A stretch of 64,000 bases of DNA from Valencia hispanica (taxonomy: Eukaryota > Chordata > Actinopteri > Cyprinodontiformes > Valenciidae). Shown here one piece after another: positions 35,993 through 47,588 of this stretch (position 1 is the stretch's first letter; every line of letters starts with the position of its first letter). The notes below the pieces were generated by a model that was given only the letters and a program-made list of their open reading frames with translations, was not told the DNA's origin and made no database searches. The translations under genes were made by a program, and so were the position numbers. The stretch lies in NCBI GenBank assembly GCA_963556495.2, contig OY747703.1:29611796-29675795 (forward strand), written 5' to 3'.

Positions 35993-36985
35993 GAACCATC
36001 TGGCCATCCGGACTCTGCGACACACCTACGCTCAGCTGTTTCGAGCAGGGCATACTGCTGGGCCGCCATGAGGCAGCTCTCCAAAATATAACGCAGCAGC
36101 AGACCTCCCTCCTCCAAGGTCTAAGTCAATTAATTAAGTTATTCCATGATCTTGCCTCTAAGGTCCCCTCCCAGACGCCTCGTCCCGCGGCCGCCGCCTC
36201 ATCCTTCACGGAGGCTCCTGCGACCCAAGCCTTCCGCGAGGTCGCCTCCCCACCTCCAGAGCCGTTCACAGGCGACTTATCCAAGAGCGGTGGATTTCTC
36301 CTGCAGTGCACACTTGCCTTTGAGCGTTCGCCCCAAACCTTCCGGGAAGACGCAAATAAGATCTCGTACATGATCGCACTCTTCAGAGGTAAGGCCCTGC
36401 AGTGGGCGCAAGCTCTGTTTGATTTGGAGTCCCTAGATAATTGCACCTTCACTCAGTTCATAGAGAATTTTAAACAAACCTCCTGCGTAAAGCGTGGTAA
36501 GGAACAGTCCGCTAAGCTTCTCTGGAGCCTAAAGCAGGGTAAATGTGCCGTTGCTGAACTCGCTATTGAGTTCCGCACGCTAGCAGCCGAATCTGGCTGG
36601 AACAGCCCGGCACTTAAAGCAGCTTTCCTACATTCGTTAAATGAGAAGATCAAAGACGAACTCGCTTACCGAGACGAACCCGATTCCCTGGATGAGCTAA
36701 TAGACCTGGCTATTAAGATTGATAACAGGCTCCGGGGAGAGGTCAAGAGCCAGGTTAACTGCTTCCCCATTCCCTCGAACATTCGCCACAGCTGGTCCCG
36801 CTTTGTCTACTTCCGCCTCTTCCCCGCGTCCGCCCTCTCCAGAGCCGATTCAGATCGGCAGGGCTCGGCTTTCTCTGGCCGAGCGCCAGCGCCGTATGGA
36901 AGGCGGTTGCTGCCTGTATTGCGGCGCTCCTGGGCATTTTATTTTTTCCTGTCCAGTCCGTCCAAAAGATCTGGCCCGTCAGTAA
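35987..36985 (+). pseudogene. Gypsy gag, frameshifted
   Basis: Gag forms the particle and binds element RNA. The likely start ATG at 35987 overlaps the LTR end and reads [17 protein letters not shown] before the frame shifts near 36040. Frame 1 then continues with a [18 protein letters not shown] helix, a Pro/Ala-rich linker and the capsid core ([17 protein letters not shown], then [19 protein letters not shown], then [15 protein letters not shown]). Near 36765 the frame changes again, and frame 2 holds the CCHC zinc knuckle [14 protein letters not shown] (36911-36952), stopping at 36983-36985. Pol resumes in frame 1, so the gag/pol junction is a -1 step, but no canonical slippery heptamer was seen. 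Confidence 0.85.
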
Positions 36986-39900
36986 ATCTGGGGGTACTGT
37001 CGGGCGCTACCTCCCTTAATCAACCCCGGTTAACATTACCAGCAGTAATTTTAAACCAAAGAGAGCACATTTCCAAACTCCATGCACTGATTGACTCGGG
37101 GTCAGAGCAAAACTTAATTAGCACTGACATAGTTAAGAAATTTAACCTTCCGGTGGAAGCACTTTTAGTTCCTTTAGAAGTTTCAGCCCTTGATGGTAGC
37201 CCTCTGGCTGTTATAACACAGCGAACCCTACCCCTGAACTTGGTGCTTTCAGGCAATCATCAGGAACGGTCCCAGTTTTATGTTTTCCCCACCCGGGACG
37301 CTCCTCTAGTGCTGGGATGTCCATGGTTGGCCACACACAGTCCCATTATTAACTGGACTGAAACCAGAATTGAGGCCTGGAGCAGCTACTGCCATCAACG
37401 TTGCCTCCGATCAGCTGTTCCTCCTGTCTCAGTCACCACCCCCTCAGGTCCTGACCACCCAGACATGTCAAAAGTCCCTAAAGAGTACCACGACCTTTAC
37501 AAGGTTTTTAGCAAGACCCAGGCTCTCTCTCTCCCTCCTCATAGGCCCTACGATTGTGCCATCGACCTTCTCCCAGGTGCTCCGCTGCCCTCGGGCCGCC
37601 TCTTCAACCTGTCAGCCAAGGAGAGGGCAGCTATGGAAGCATATATCAACGACTCCCTCGCAGTTGGCATAATTCGCCCATCTACTTCCCCAGTGGGTGC
37701 AGGTTTCTTCTTCGTGGAGAAGAAGGACAAGACGTTACGCCCATGTATAGACTACAGGGGCCTTAACGCCATTATCGTCAAGAACAAATACTCCCTTCCA
37801 CTTATCACCTCATCTTTTGAAGCCGTGCAGAGTGCCACGGTCTTCACCAAGCTGGATTTACGCAACGCTTACCACCTCGTCAGGATTTGCAAAGGAGATG
37901 AATGGAAGACCGCTTTTAAGACTCATATTGGGCATTTTGAGTACCTGGTTATGCCCTTTGGCCTGTGCAATGCCCCTGCCGTCTTCCAGCATCTAGTGAA
38001 CGATGTTCTCCAAGACTTTCTTAACATCTTTGTCTTCGTTTACCTAGATGACATCCTCATCTTCTCGAAGGACCGTCCCCAACACTGCCAGCACACCGTA
38101 AAGTTCTCCAGCGTCTCCTAGAGAACTCACTCTTCGTTAAGGGGGAGAAGTGTGAGTTCCACCTAAACTCTGTTTCCTTTCTTGGATACGTCTTCGAGGG
38201 TGGACAGGTGAAGACGGATCCAAATAAAATCAGAGCAGTCCAGGAATGGCCCAATCCCACCTCCAGGAAGCAGCTGCAACGTTTCCTGGGTTTCGCAAAT
38301 TTCTATAGGAGGTTCATCCGAGGATTCAGTACCATTGCTGCTCCCCTGACCGCCCTCACTTCCACAAAGCGGACCTTCGTCTGGGATCAGACGGCCGACC
38401 AGGCCTTCAACGAGTTGAAGAAAAGGTTCGTAGAAGCCCCCATCCTGATTTACCCAGATGTTGACTCCCAGTTTATCTTGGAGGTGGATGCCTCTGACAC
38501 AGGGGTCGGGGCGGTTCTTTCCCAGCGCTCCCCCGCCGACCAAAAGCTCCACCCTTGTGCCTTCTTTTCCAGACGCTTCACCCCAGCTGAGCCAAACTAT
38601 AACATCGGTGACCGGGAGCTCCTAGCCATTAAACTGGCCCTGGAGGAGTGGCGACACTGGCTGGAGGGCACGGAGCTCCCAGTCATAGTTTGGACCGATC
38701 ATAAGAACCTTCTGTACCTCCAGACGGCAAGACGACTGAACCCCCGCCAATATCGCTGGTCCCTTTTCTTTTCCCGTTTCAATCTGAACATTACATACAA
38801 ACCTGGCTCCAAAAACACCAAACCCGATGCCTTGTCCCGTCAGTACTCTCCAGACATCTTGCCGGAGGTTCCCGACACTATACTCCCTCCGTCATGTACC
38901 ATAGGGGTACTCACCTGGGAACTAGAAGCACAGATCAAGAAGGCACAAGTCGACGAACCCGATCCTGGCAACGGTCCACCCAATCGCCTTTATGTCCCCT
39001 CCACCATTCGCTCCCGGGCCATCCAGTGGGGCCACGCATCCAAGTTCTCGTGCCACCCTGGCATAAGTTGAACCATCGCCCTCCTTCGCCGCCATCTCTG
39101 GTAGCCGGGCCTGAACAAGGATTTCAGGGACTACGTGCTGGCCTGTCCGATGTGTAATAAGAATAAGAGCACTCACCGACCCTCATCCGGCCTTCTCCAA
39201 CCCCTTCCAGTCCCGGCACGGCCCTGGTCCCATATAGCGGTCGATTTCATCACCGGACTCCCCATCTCCCGAGGAAAGCCAGTTATCCTGTCAGTCATTG
39301 ATCGCTTCTCCAAGGCATGCCACCTCATCGCCCTCTCAAAGCTGCCCACCGCGGCCCAGACCGCCAAACTCATCATCCTCCATGTTTTCAGGCTCCATGG
39401 GATCCCCAGTGAGATCCTTTCCGACAGGGGGCCTCAATTTATATCCCAAGTCTGGAAGAACTTCTGTTCATCTCTCGGCGCCCAAGTCCAGCTAAAGTCC
39501 GGTTTTCACCCCCAAACTAATGGACAATGTGAGCGACTCAACCAGGAGCTTGAGGAGGCGCTCCGCTGTGTCTGTGCTACCAACCCCTCCACCTGGAGCG
39601 TACATCTTCCGTGGGTTGAGTACGCTCACAACTCCCAGGTCTCAGCAGCCACAGGGATCTCACACTTCGAAGCCTCCCTCGGCTACCAGCCATCACTTCT
39701 TCCCAATTCAGTCCCGGATACAGTACTCCCCTCAGTCCAGTCACACATCAAAGCCTGTAAAAGGGTCTGGGAACAGACCAGAGCCACCCTCCAACGTTCC
39801 TCGGCCCTAAATAAGCGCTACGCCGACCGGCAACGTCTCCCGGCACCCCAGTACACACCCGGTCAGTTGGTCTGGTTATCCGCCAAGGAATTTCCCCTCA

Positions 39901-40296
39901 AAGGTGTCCCCAGGAAATTGGCTCCTCGGTCCATATCCCGTTGAAAGGGTCATCACTCCCTCGGCCCTTCGCCTGAAACTTCCAGCCCATATCCGTGTAC
40001 ATCCCACGTTCCACGTTTCCCAAGTTAGACCGGTTTCCGACGGTCCCCTGTGCCCTCCTTCCGAGCCCCCTCCACCCGCCCGAGTGATTGATGGGCATCC
40101 TGCCTACACTGTACGCCGCATCGTAGACGTGCGTCCTCGGGGCCGCAGCCGGCAATACCTGGTCGATTGGGAGGGGTATGGTCCCGAGGAGCGCCGTTGG
40201 GTTCCCTGCTCTTTTATTTTGGATCCCTCCCTCATCACAGACTTTGAGAGGTCTTCTGCCTCCAACTCTGGTCGGCCGCCAGGAGGCGTCCGTTGA
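36986..40296 (+). pseudogene. Gypsy pol: protease, RT, RNase H, integrase, chromodomain, broken
   Basis: Protease: [12 protein letters not shown] near 37087. Reverse transcriptase: [20 protein letters not shown], then [35 protein letters not shown] and the catalytic [11 protein letters not shown] ending near 38070. A frameshift near 38095 moves to frame 3. RNase [17 protein letters not shown], then [17 protein letters not shown] and [11 protein letters not shown]. Integrase: CHPGIS followed by TGA (39069-39071) and a second in-frame stop TAG (39111-39113) within the zinc-binding domain. Then come VDFITGLP, LSDRGPQF and GFHPQTNGQCERLNQE (the DDE core). A frameshift near 39925 leads to the chromodomain ([20 protein letters not shown], then [11 protein letters not shown]). 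The catalytic residues remain, but no full polyprotein can be made. Confidence 0.9.
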
Positions 40297-40307
40297 GGGA
40301 GGGGTAC

Positions 40308-41007
40308 TGTGAGGGTTGTGTGTGGGTGTGTGTGCTTGCCTCACCTGTTTTCCATCCAAGGGTGCAGATTGGTGATCGTGCTCTTGCAGCTGGTGCCACT
40401 CAGCCTGATTGAGGAGGAGCACTCAAAAGGAGAGTGCCAACCTGGAGCAGACGCCAGATGGTTAAACCGCGTCGTGTGGTAACAAGCCACTTCCTCTGCC
40501 TTTCTGCCATCCGCAACTTACTCCACGTAAGATCCTTACCCCCTTGCCTTTTTCCCTCCAGGTCGGCCTGCAGCCTGGGCGTCTGCTCCTTCCCGGCATA
40601 CTGGGCTTCCTCCTCAAGGTATCTGGCTGAGCTCAGGGTCCCCACTGCCTGTCCACCCTCGCTCTGCTTCCTGGAGACAAACACCCCAAGGTCAGTCCCT
40701 CTTCCACGCACCAAGGACCACATCCTCCCCAATTCCTCCTCAGTGGAATCTGCACCAACGGCAAGTAAGAATCCACAAACTTCTGTTTTTCCTCCTGCCA
40801 AGCAACATTGAAAGATCACTCACCTCCATCTCTTGTCTCCAGTGGTTGACCTCCAAGTTCCCCGTGGTTCTGAGTTTTCTGAGTTCCTGTGTTCCTGGAC
40901 CCTTCGAGCAAATAGGGGGAAAATAAATTACTTTTGCAAACTTTACCTCCAGTCTCACTGAGTCGTTTGTGTGTCTGCACTAGAGTCCGAAAGCTAAAAT
41001 CATGACA
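40308..41007 (+). repeat. Gypsy right LTR
   Basis: 700 bp, nearly identical to the left LTR. It lacks two of the 18-bp units and the 25-bp segment, and has an extra TG pair and one extra G. It is preceded by GAGGGAGGGGTAC and followed by the GTTTA duplication. Confidence 0.95.
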
Positions 41008-41525
41008 GTTTAAGGCTCATTATGGTCTGGCCTCACTTTATCTGCATAACCTTTTATGCATCCACACCCCATCAGTAACCCTAAGGTCAAAAAACAAATG
41101 CTCCTTGTCATTCCCAGATTGAAGTAAAAAAACAGAGGTGATCGTGCATTTGCAATAGCTGCCTCTATTCCTCAGAGCAAGCTGCCTTTCCACATTAGAG
41201 CTGTTCAGAATGTTGATCATTTTAAGAAACTTTTAAGGACCCACTTTTACACACTGGCCTTTGACTCAACTTAAAATGTATTATCTGAACATGTTTTTGA
41301 GCTACTCTTCTTTTTGATGTTCCTCTAGTTTTAAATACAATGCTATTTTTTATCCCCATTTCCTTAGTCTCATTAAAAAGATCTTTAGAGTTAAACAATA
41401 CATTTATATCATCCATATACGGTAGTGCTTTTCTGTTTCATTCTGCGTGAATCTTAATGCTCTTTTTATTTCCAAAAAGTGTGTTTAAAAAGGACTTGTA
41501 AAACTTCAATAAAAAACTCAAGGAC

Positions 41526-44500
41526 TAATGACGATTTATTTCTGTGATACTTTCAAGGTTCTAGCTCTAAAATATGACAATATATTTACCTTTTAACAAT
41601 ACTTGAAATTTTATACCGAAATTTTAACTGAATATTACAGAGGCCTAGCATGAATTCATTTTGTCACTATGATTGCACTCTCTAACACAAGGCAGAGTTT
41701 AGGGAAAAAAAATCTGAGTGCTCAAATGCAAAGTGCTAACATATTGTAAGTGCCTCGGTGCTATTTTACATCTCTACCAATCTTGTAATTTTCATCTCAA
41801 TGTTGCATCTGCAATGCCTTTCCTCTCAGTCTATGTTATGTCAAAACGCACAGCTAGATTTGTCTTTTTGTGGTAACAGAGAGGTTTCCAGTGCCCCCGG
41901 CCAGGTTCTGGGGGCTGTCTGTGCAAGACTGAAGCTTTCTTTATGCTTGGTGAGCACATAGGGATGTGGGGGGAATTGGAGCAATATACAGTTTGAAGGG
42001 GGTTGGAGAAAGGGGAAAAGAACTGGGGTGAGTGGGGAGGGGGTGGGGACCCCCAGCGCTGTGCCCGAGGTTTCCATCTGTTGGCAACAGGGGTGAAACA
42101 TACACAAAAACCCTGATTGATATCTACGCATGAGTGCTCGCAATCATTGTCATTATTTTTGCATGAAAACATGTTTTTTAAAAGTTGAGGTGATTATGAC
42201 AAAGCAGATTGAACAGCACACTGATTGTCAGCCATTTGATTGAAAAGACCAAGTGCAAAGCTTTACTCATATCCAGTTTTATATACGTTTATAAAACTAA
42301 CCTGCACTGTCCTAAATCTCAACCACTGGTGATAATAATGGTAGGCTGCCTCCTTAAATGTGTAGTTACAATTATAAATCTGGTGACATCGTAATGCTTA
42401 GTTTAATATCACTTGCAAGAAAAATGCATGATTCATGCTTACTGTGCCACAATGTTTTGTTGTTCAAAGTTACATCTATAAAATTAGATTTTGTCAATGT
42501 TGTTGGAAGTCTTAGCCAGCCAGTTTCATTTCTGTAAAGATTTTATCATATAAGCTTCCATCCTCCTCAACCCTCTGAGAATCATCTATGATTTTTTTTT
42601 TGTGTAAAAGGAAGAGTATTTTTCAAGTACAAGCCCTTGGAACTAAAATTCAGACCCATTTTTATTTTGTTGCATTGACAATTGGAGCACTGAAGCCAGG
42701 GAGGCAATAGGGCCCAGGTCCCAAGCTCCATTGTCTTGCCAGGGATAATAACAGCAGAAGTAATATATTCATGCATGCACAGAATGTCAGCCCCAGCCAA
42801 AAGCACACTGGTGAGCTCCTCAGCTGAATCACCACTCAGCTGAACAGTCTCCCTGAAAGGCAGTCAACCTGAGCAGAGAGAGTGCTGAGGTTGAGGGTGT
42901 AGGTAGAATTGCTTGTTAAAGATCAACTATGCTTTTTTACATCAGGCACGTATCTATTGTTCTACTAGAAAAAACATCCAGTGAGGAAACAGAAACAGTT
43001 TTTTTCTTTTACATTGCACAGAAGGAAAAGTGATGAACTGATTGGTAAAGTTTTATTTCAACAAACAAATGGAGTGTAAAAACTCAATGACTCAGCTTCA
43101 GCTGGAGAAGCTCTGATCCAAGCTGCAGGTGGTGAAATACCTTCCACAGAGATGAATCAACATTAAAAAAACATGAAAACAGCATTTTAACTGCAGACTA
43201 CAACCAGTTTCAGTTCAGTATGTGATGCCACTACAGATACAAGGTGTGAAGATTAGTGAGTGTGATAAGCAAGCAATCTGTGCAAGGTTGTATGTTCTTA
43301 ATGAAGAGTGAATACAGTTTACTTTGGCCAAGACTCATAAATCCTAGTCCAATGGTGCCTTGAACTGTCCAGGTCTAACAATAACTCACCTTTCTGAGGT
43401 TTACAACATTTTTTAAATGTCATGGATCGTTGTTATGTCCAATTCTGTAGATTATACATGGGCTAGTTACCAAGGTACACCATTGTTTTCAAAGGTTCTT
43501 GTTTTAAAATTGCTTACATTTTCTTTCTGACCATTTCCATGGTTTAAAGTCTTTTCCAATAGTATGCCAGTGAAAGTGCCAGAGTGACCTTAGTTTTCTC
43601 CTACTGGGTGAAGCATTGAGTAACATGGTGCAGCCCCTCCCCCAGCTGCTGCTGCTGCTGCTCACTGTCGGTAGTTGCATTTTTCACTTGATTACAAGAA
43701 AGACTAAATCAGCTGTCTGTAAATATTTCTGATCACAGGAAAACACAGATAGCCTTGACCTGGAAAGAAAATAAGCTCCACCTAGCACTCCGCTCAAGAT
43801 AATCCTGTTTTAGAACTACAGTTAGCATCAAGAAACAAGTCTGTTAAATAGCAGACTCAGGGTCTCTCCGAAAAGATAGTCTGACTATTAACCAGCTAAT
43901 AGTTAACTGCTGATTTACAAGTTGTTACTTTAGTCTTACTCTGTGCACATCCGAACAGTAAAAATCTGTAAAAGTCAGTGTAAAAAACACTTAACAATCT
44001 GATTTAAAAAAATTGTGAGCACTGTTTGCTCTGTATTTTAACTTGGAGCCATCTGTCATCATTTGTATATCACTTCCTTTTCCACTGTTTTCAGCCTTTA
44101 AGTTCATGATAGTTAAATTTATTTCTATGTGCTATGTAAATAATTATGTAAAAAACATAAAAAAGATTATATAAAGGCCGGACATTCAGTCGATAGTTAC
44201 AGCTTACCAAGTAAAGATGTGTTGTCCAGAACACATCTTGGGCATTATTGACATAAAACCACAGCCATAATGGAACAAAGTAGTGAAAGTGAAGTTTCTA
44301 GCTCAAACATGACCTCATGATGATGAATATTAGCTGATGGTTTTTCCTATGATGCGGAGAAAGTTAAGACAAATTGTGGTAGCCTACTAGCATAGACCTC
44401 TAATGGATCAACACCCAAAACTTTAAAACCACTTGATTATAAAGCTTTGTCAGACGAGGTGATGAAGAAACAGAATGCAGAATATTAACAGATGGGCTAT

Positions 44501-46661
44501 GTAGTACTTGTTGGTTTCATATAGTGTCATGAAGTTTTTGCATGCAGTGTTGATAGTGTTGTTCACAAACATGCTAAAATCGGTCCGTATGAGTGGTATA
44601 GTTTTTATGATCTTTGAGCATAATGAAATATTTATTGTAAGGGATAGTGCCATTTATTCTCATACAACAAGCTGAACAGTACATTTGCTTACTTGAGGAA
44701 CTTCACTCTTCCTCACTGCCATCAAGCATGGTCACCTAGATGGTCCTGTCGTTGAATGCGCATACACATCTTTGTCAGGGCCAATGCATGTGGGGCGAGC
44801 CTCTCTTGGTCCCATTTTTCTCTTTCACCTAAGACTCTACACAATATTTTGTTCATAGTCTTGTTGCAGGAAGTGTTTAAATAGATAAGACTGTTGTTGG
44901 TAAGTGAGTAAAATTCCACTCTTTACAGTTTAATGAGGCTTGCACTATTTCACTGCACAACTAGTTGATTTAGTCAGGTATTAAATCTTACAAACCTGTT
45001 AGGCAAATTCTCATCAAAATGTCTGTTTTGAAAATGTCCTACATAAAACCATGACATCCCACATAAGGTAGTCCATTCCTGGTTTTCAGTGGGGTGGCTT
45101 CAAAGTGTTTATTGTTTTCAAAAATCTCTGAAATGGATTGTTGTTTATTTGTTTCATACTTTTAATAATTTTGGGATTTTATGGCTCTAAAAGATGATAT
45201 TTGCCCTTAAACATATGTCCCTAAATTAAAGCAATAGTAAACTAATTATATATGTCTCTATGACAATTAACATCTTATATAATTATTACTTTTATTTTCT
45301 GATTGAATTCAAAGTAAATATCACATCATATATTGTTGTTTCAGTTTTTGATCTTGATGTTTAAATGAGGAAAACAGATGATCAAAAGATATTCAAATAT
45401 TGCTCTTTTTTACCTAAATTAAAAAAGGCAAAAGACAGCTTAGCTTCCAGATTACACTGAAAATAATATAATTTAGTTTGAACAATCTTATGAAGAATGT
45501 TACACCACAACCTAAGCTCTCAGTTAAGATTGCTAATTCGCACAGTATATATATCCTTTGTTGAAAACATGATGGGTTATGACAGCCTTTTGGCTAGGTG
45601 CAACAAAAATCCTGGAGTTTATTTTAATTATTTCTTTACTTTTTTGTGACCTGCCTGCCACCTAATGATGACCGTAGATTTCGATTTTTTGTAGTAATTA
45701 AAGAAGGAAGATATAGAGTGTTAATTAGTGCACACTGGTGGTGCTGGCAGGGAGAGTTTTGCTTCATTAAGAGCCAAATTAGTTTTTTCCTCCCTAGTTT
45801 CACTATTTTTGTTAAGCAAGGTCCCTGCCTTGGTATTTGCTTCATTTCTAAGCCAACTCACAGCAAAAGAAAAGTCACATTCGCTACCTTATAAAAAATA
45901 TTTTTGTAATAATGGTGTATTGCTTTTTCATGTTACAAATAAGAAATTAAACAGGTGCTTTCGCCTTAGTGATGTTGGCTCCATGAGTTGAATTAATGTC
46001 ATAGAGTTTGTATCCGTGGTAATAGCTGTGAGGCAAAGTACAGCTGTACTTGTTAAATCTAAACTTTAAAACTACATTCAATCAGCACCGTGGGATGTGT
46101 TAAACAGCAGATGAACCTGCAAAAATGTGAACATCTGTTTCAACAATTCACACAAGAAAAGAGGCAACAACACTGAAGAGTGGAGAGTCAGTTCTTCTGA
46201 CTAAGCATTAATGATGTTTTTTACGCTCTTTTGTTTGAACAGTTAAAATGGTTCCTGATGCCAGGCTACACAGTTGTTAGCTTCACTCAGCATAAAAGTA
46301 AGGTGCTGACTTTTTTCTTCCAAGATATAAATGAAGACCTACATAATCCAGGCATGTATTTGAATAAAATAATTTATTATCGTCTTTTAGGATTTTGTTG
46401 TTTAACAAAATATGTGCCATTAATATGAAATAAAATAAGTCATATGGAGGCCGGTGCTCATCTGGAATGAACCAGACGATAATCTCAGGAATTTGACATG
46501 CATAAAGATAATATTTTGTAAAAAGACAGAAGGGTGTTGTAGAAATTGATGTGGTGAAAAACCTGTTCATAGTAATCTTCTCCAATAGCTCAGGACAAAT
46601 TTTAGGTAGCAGGGGTCTTAATCACAGACTTAGTTTTGAATAAAAAGGAGCAGATAAAACA
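41526..46661. other. long AT-rich stretch without recognised gene
   Basis: No exon, RNA gene or transposon terminus is recognised over about 5 kb, making it one of the largest repeat-free blocks in the window. 42640-42800 and 45640-45790 are well-structured, moderately GC sequence with TAATTA-type cores and could be conserved noncoding elements. A G-rich run lies at 41970-42050 and a short CTG run near 43640. Confidence 0.4.
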
Positions 46662-47290
46662 AGGCAAGGCAATTTTATTTGCATAGCACACTTTCAACAG
46701 CAGGTTAATTCAAGGTGCTTTACATGATTTGGTGATATAAAAAACAAAAAACAAAATAAACAGGCATGGAATATACCATTGGAAATTAAAAGTAGCAAAT
46801 TGGCATGAAAGACATTACACATGATACACAATAAAGAGAAAGATCAATAAAGCAAAAGAGCATGAACACATTTCATACATATGACATCAATTTTTAACTC
46901 GAAAGGAATTCTAAACAGATTAGTTTTTAGTCCCGATTTTTATTTATTTATTATTATTTATTTTTATTTATTTTTTTAGTCCCGATTTAAAGCAGTTCAG
47001 AGTTTCAGCAGCTCTGCACTCGTCAGGAAGTATGTTCCAGATTAGAGGAGCATAGAAACTGAAAGCTGTTTCTCCATGAGTCTAGGGATGTTTAGTAGGC
47101 TAGAGTTGGAGGACCTGAGTGGTCTTGGTGGTTGGTACGGTGACCACAGGTCTTCAACATATTTTGGTGCTAAGCCATGTAATGATTTATAAACTAGTAA
47201 AAGTATTTTGAAGTCTATTCTCAGATAATGGAATTGAACACTGACAGCAAAATACACCAACCTATTTAGGAGCTTGCAGGAGTTATTCTT
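46662..47290 (-). pseudogene. L2-like LINE ORF2 C-terminal end and tail
   Basis: The minus strand encodes RIDFKILLLVYKSLHGLAPK, then YQPPRPLRSSNSSLLNIPR, the usual C-terminal segment of L2-type ORF2. A frame change follows, then a CRAAETLNCFKSGLKTNLFR end. The 3' tail on the minus strand runs to TGCAAATAAAATTGCCTTGC at 46662-46685. The rest of the LINE is missing, so this is a 5'-truncated copy. Confidence 0.75.
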
Positions 47291-47358
47291 GGACTTGTAA
47301 CAGAATAAAATCTTTAAGCTATACTATTTGCAAAAGCTTGAGCTAAAATGACTGCTAC

Positions 47359-47588
47359 TGTTGTGTTTTCCTATTCTTTCTGGTGGTAAACACAACAGTA
47401 AAGTTAGCATCTCATTAAAAGCTTCAATCCTGCAGATAATCTTTTCCATTGCTGTTGTTGTAACTATTAATAATAAAAAGTTGTTGTCTGGTTTTCTGAG
47501 CATCAATAATTATAATCAATAATTTATTATTAATATAATTATTGATGACATTCAAGTTTAACCTGTTTATTAAAGATATGGGGCACCA
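47359..47588 (-). repeat. block related to the retrovirus-like LTR end
   Basis: On the minus strand this runs from GGTGCCCC through AATAAACAGGTTAAACTTGA, an ATCAATAATTA-rich segment and GAAAACCAGACAA to a terminal ACACAACA. The order and spacing match the last part of the LTRs at 14249-14376 and 54505-54639. About 130 bp of extra sequence separate the CCAGACAA block from the end. The rest of an LTR is not recognisable, so this is either a diverged third copy or a shared conserved module. Confidence 0.5.

Larger units (their letters stand above)
35235..41007 (+). mobile_element. complete Ty3/Gypsy (Tf1/sushi-like chromovirus) LTR retrotransposon
   Basis: A 5773-bp element with two LTRs (758 and 700 bp), a 5-bp target duplication GTTTA (35230-35234 and 41008-41012), gag, pol in the order protease-RT-RNase H-integrase-chromodomain, and a polypurine tract GAGGGAGGGG just before the right LTR. 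The LTRs differ by only three substitutions plus four indels in my comparison, which implies recent insertion. The coding region has several frameshifts and two nonsense codons. The pol order and C-terminal chromodomain place it among chromoviruses of the sushi/Tf1 type common in fish. No TGG primer site follows the left LTR, compatible with Tf1-type self-priming (inference). Confidence 0.95.
34430..41525 (+). pseudogene. degenerate L2-like LINE ORF2 and 3' end, split by a Gypsy element
   Basis: 34430-35229 holds a decayed reverse-transcriptase and downstream region: ALNWFKSYLTNRMFSVR, a CFADYIQIY-type remnant of the catalytic YADD box (34670-34690), then LHWLPVRYRIDFKILLLVF at 35175-35231. 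41013-41280 continues it with KAHYGLASLYLHNLLC and PSVTLRSK, then the DHFKKLLRTHFYTLAFDST end. The reading is continuous when 35235-41007 and one GTTTA are removed. The catalytic YADD is lost (ADY), so this copy was inactive when the Gypsy element landed or has decayed since. A 3' AATAAA-type end lies near 41505. Confidence 0.8.

Noticed and set aside
36960..36985. programmed -1 frameshift site at the Gypsy gag/pol junction
   Set aside because: The geometry fits a -1 step, but CCAAAAGAT is not a canonical X XXY YYZ heptamer in the gag frame, and other frameshifts in the element are clearly mutations.
36370..38121. 583-codon open frame as a possible host gene
   Set aside because: It contains Ty3/Gypsy capsid, protease and reverse-transcriptase motifs and lies between two LTRs with a target duplication.
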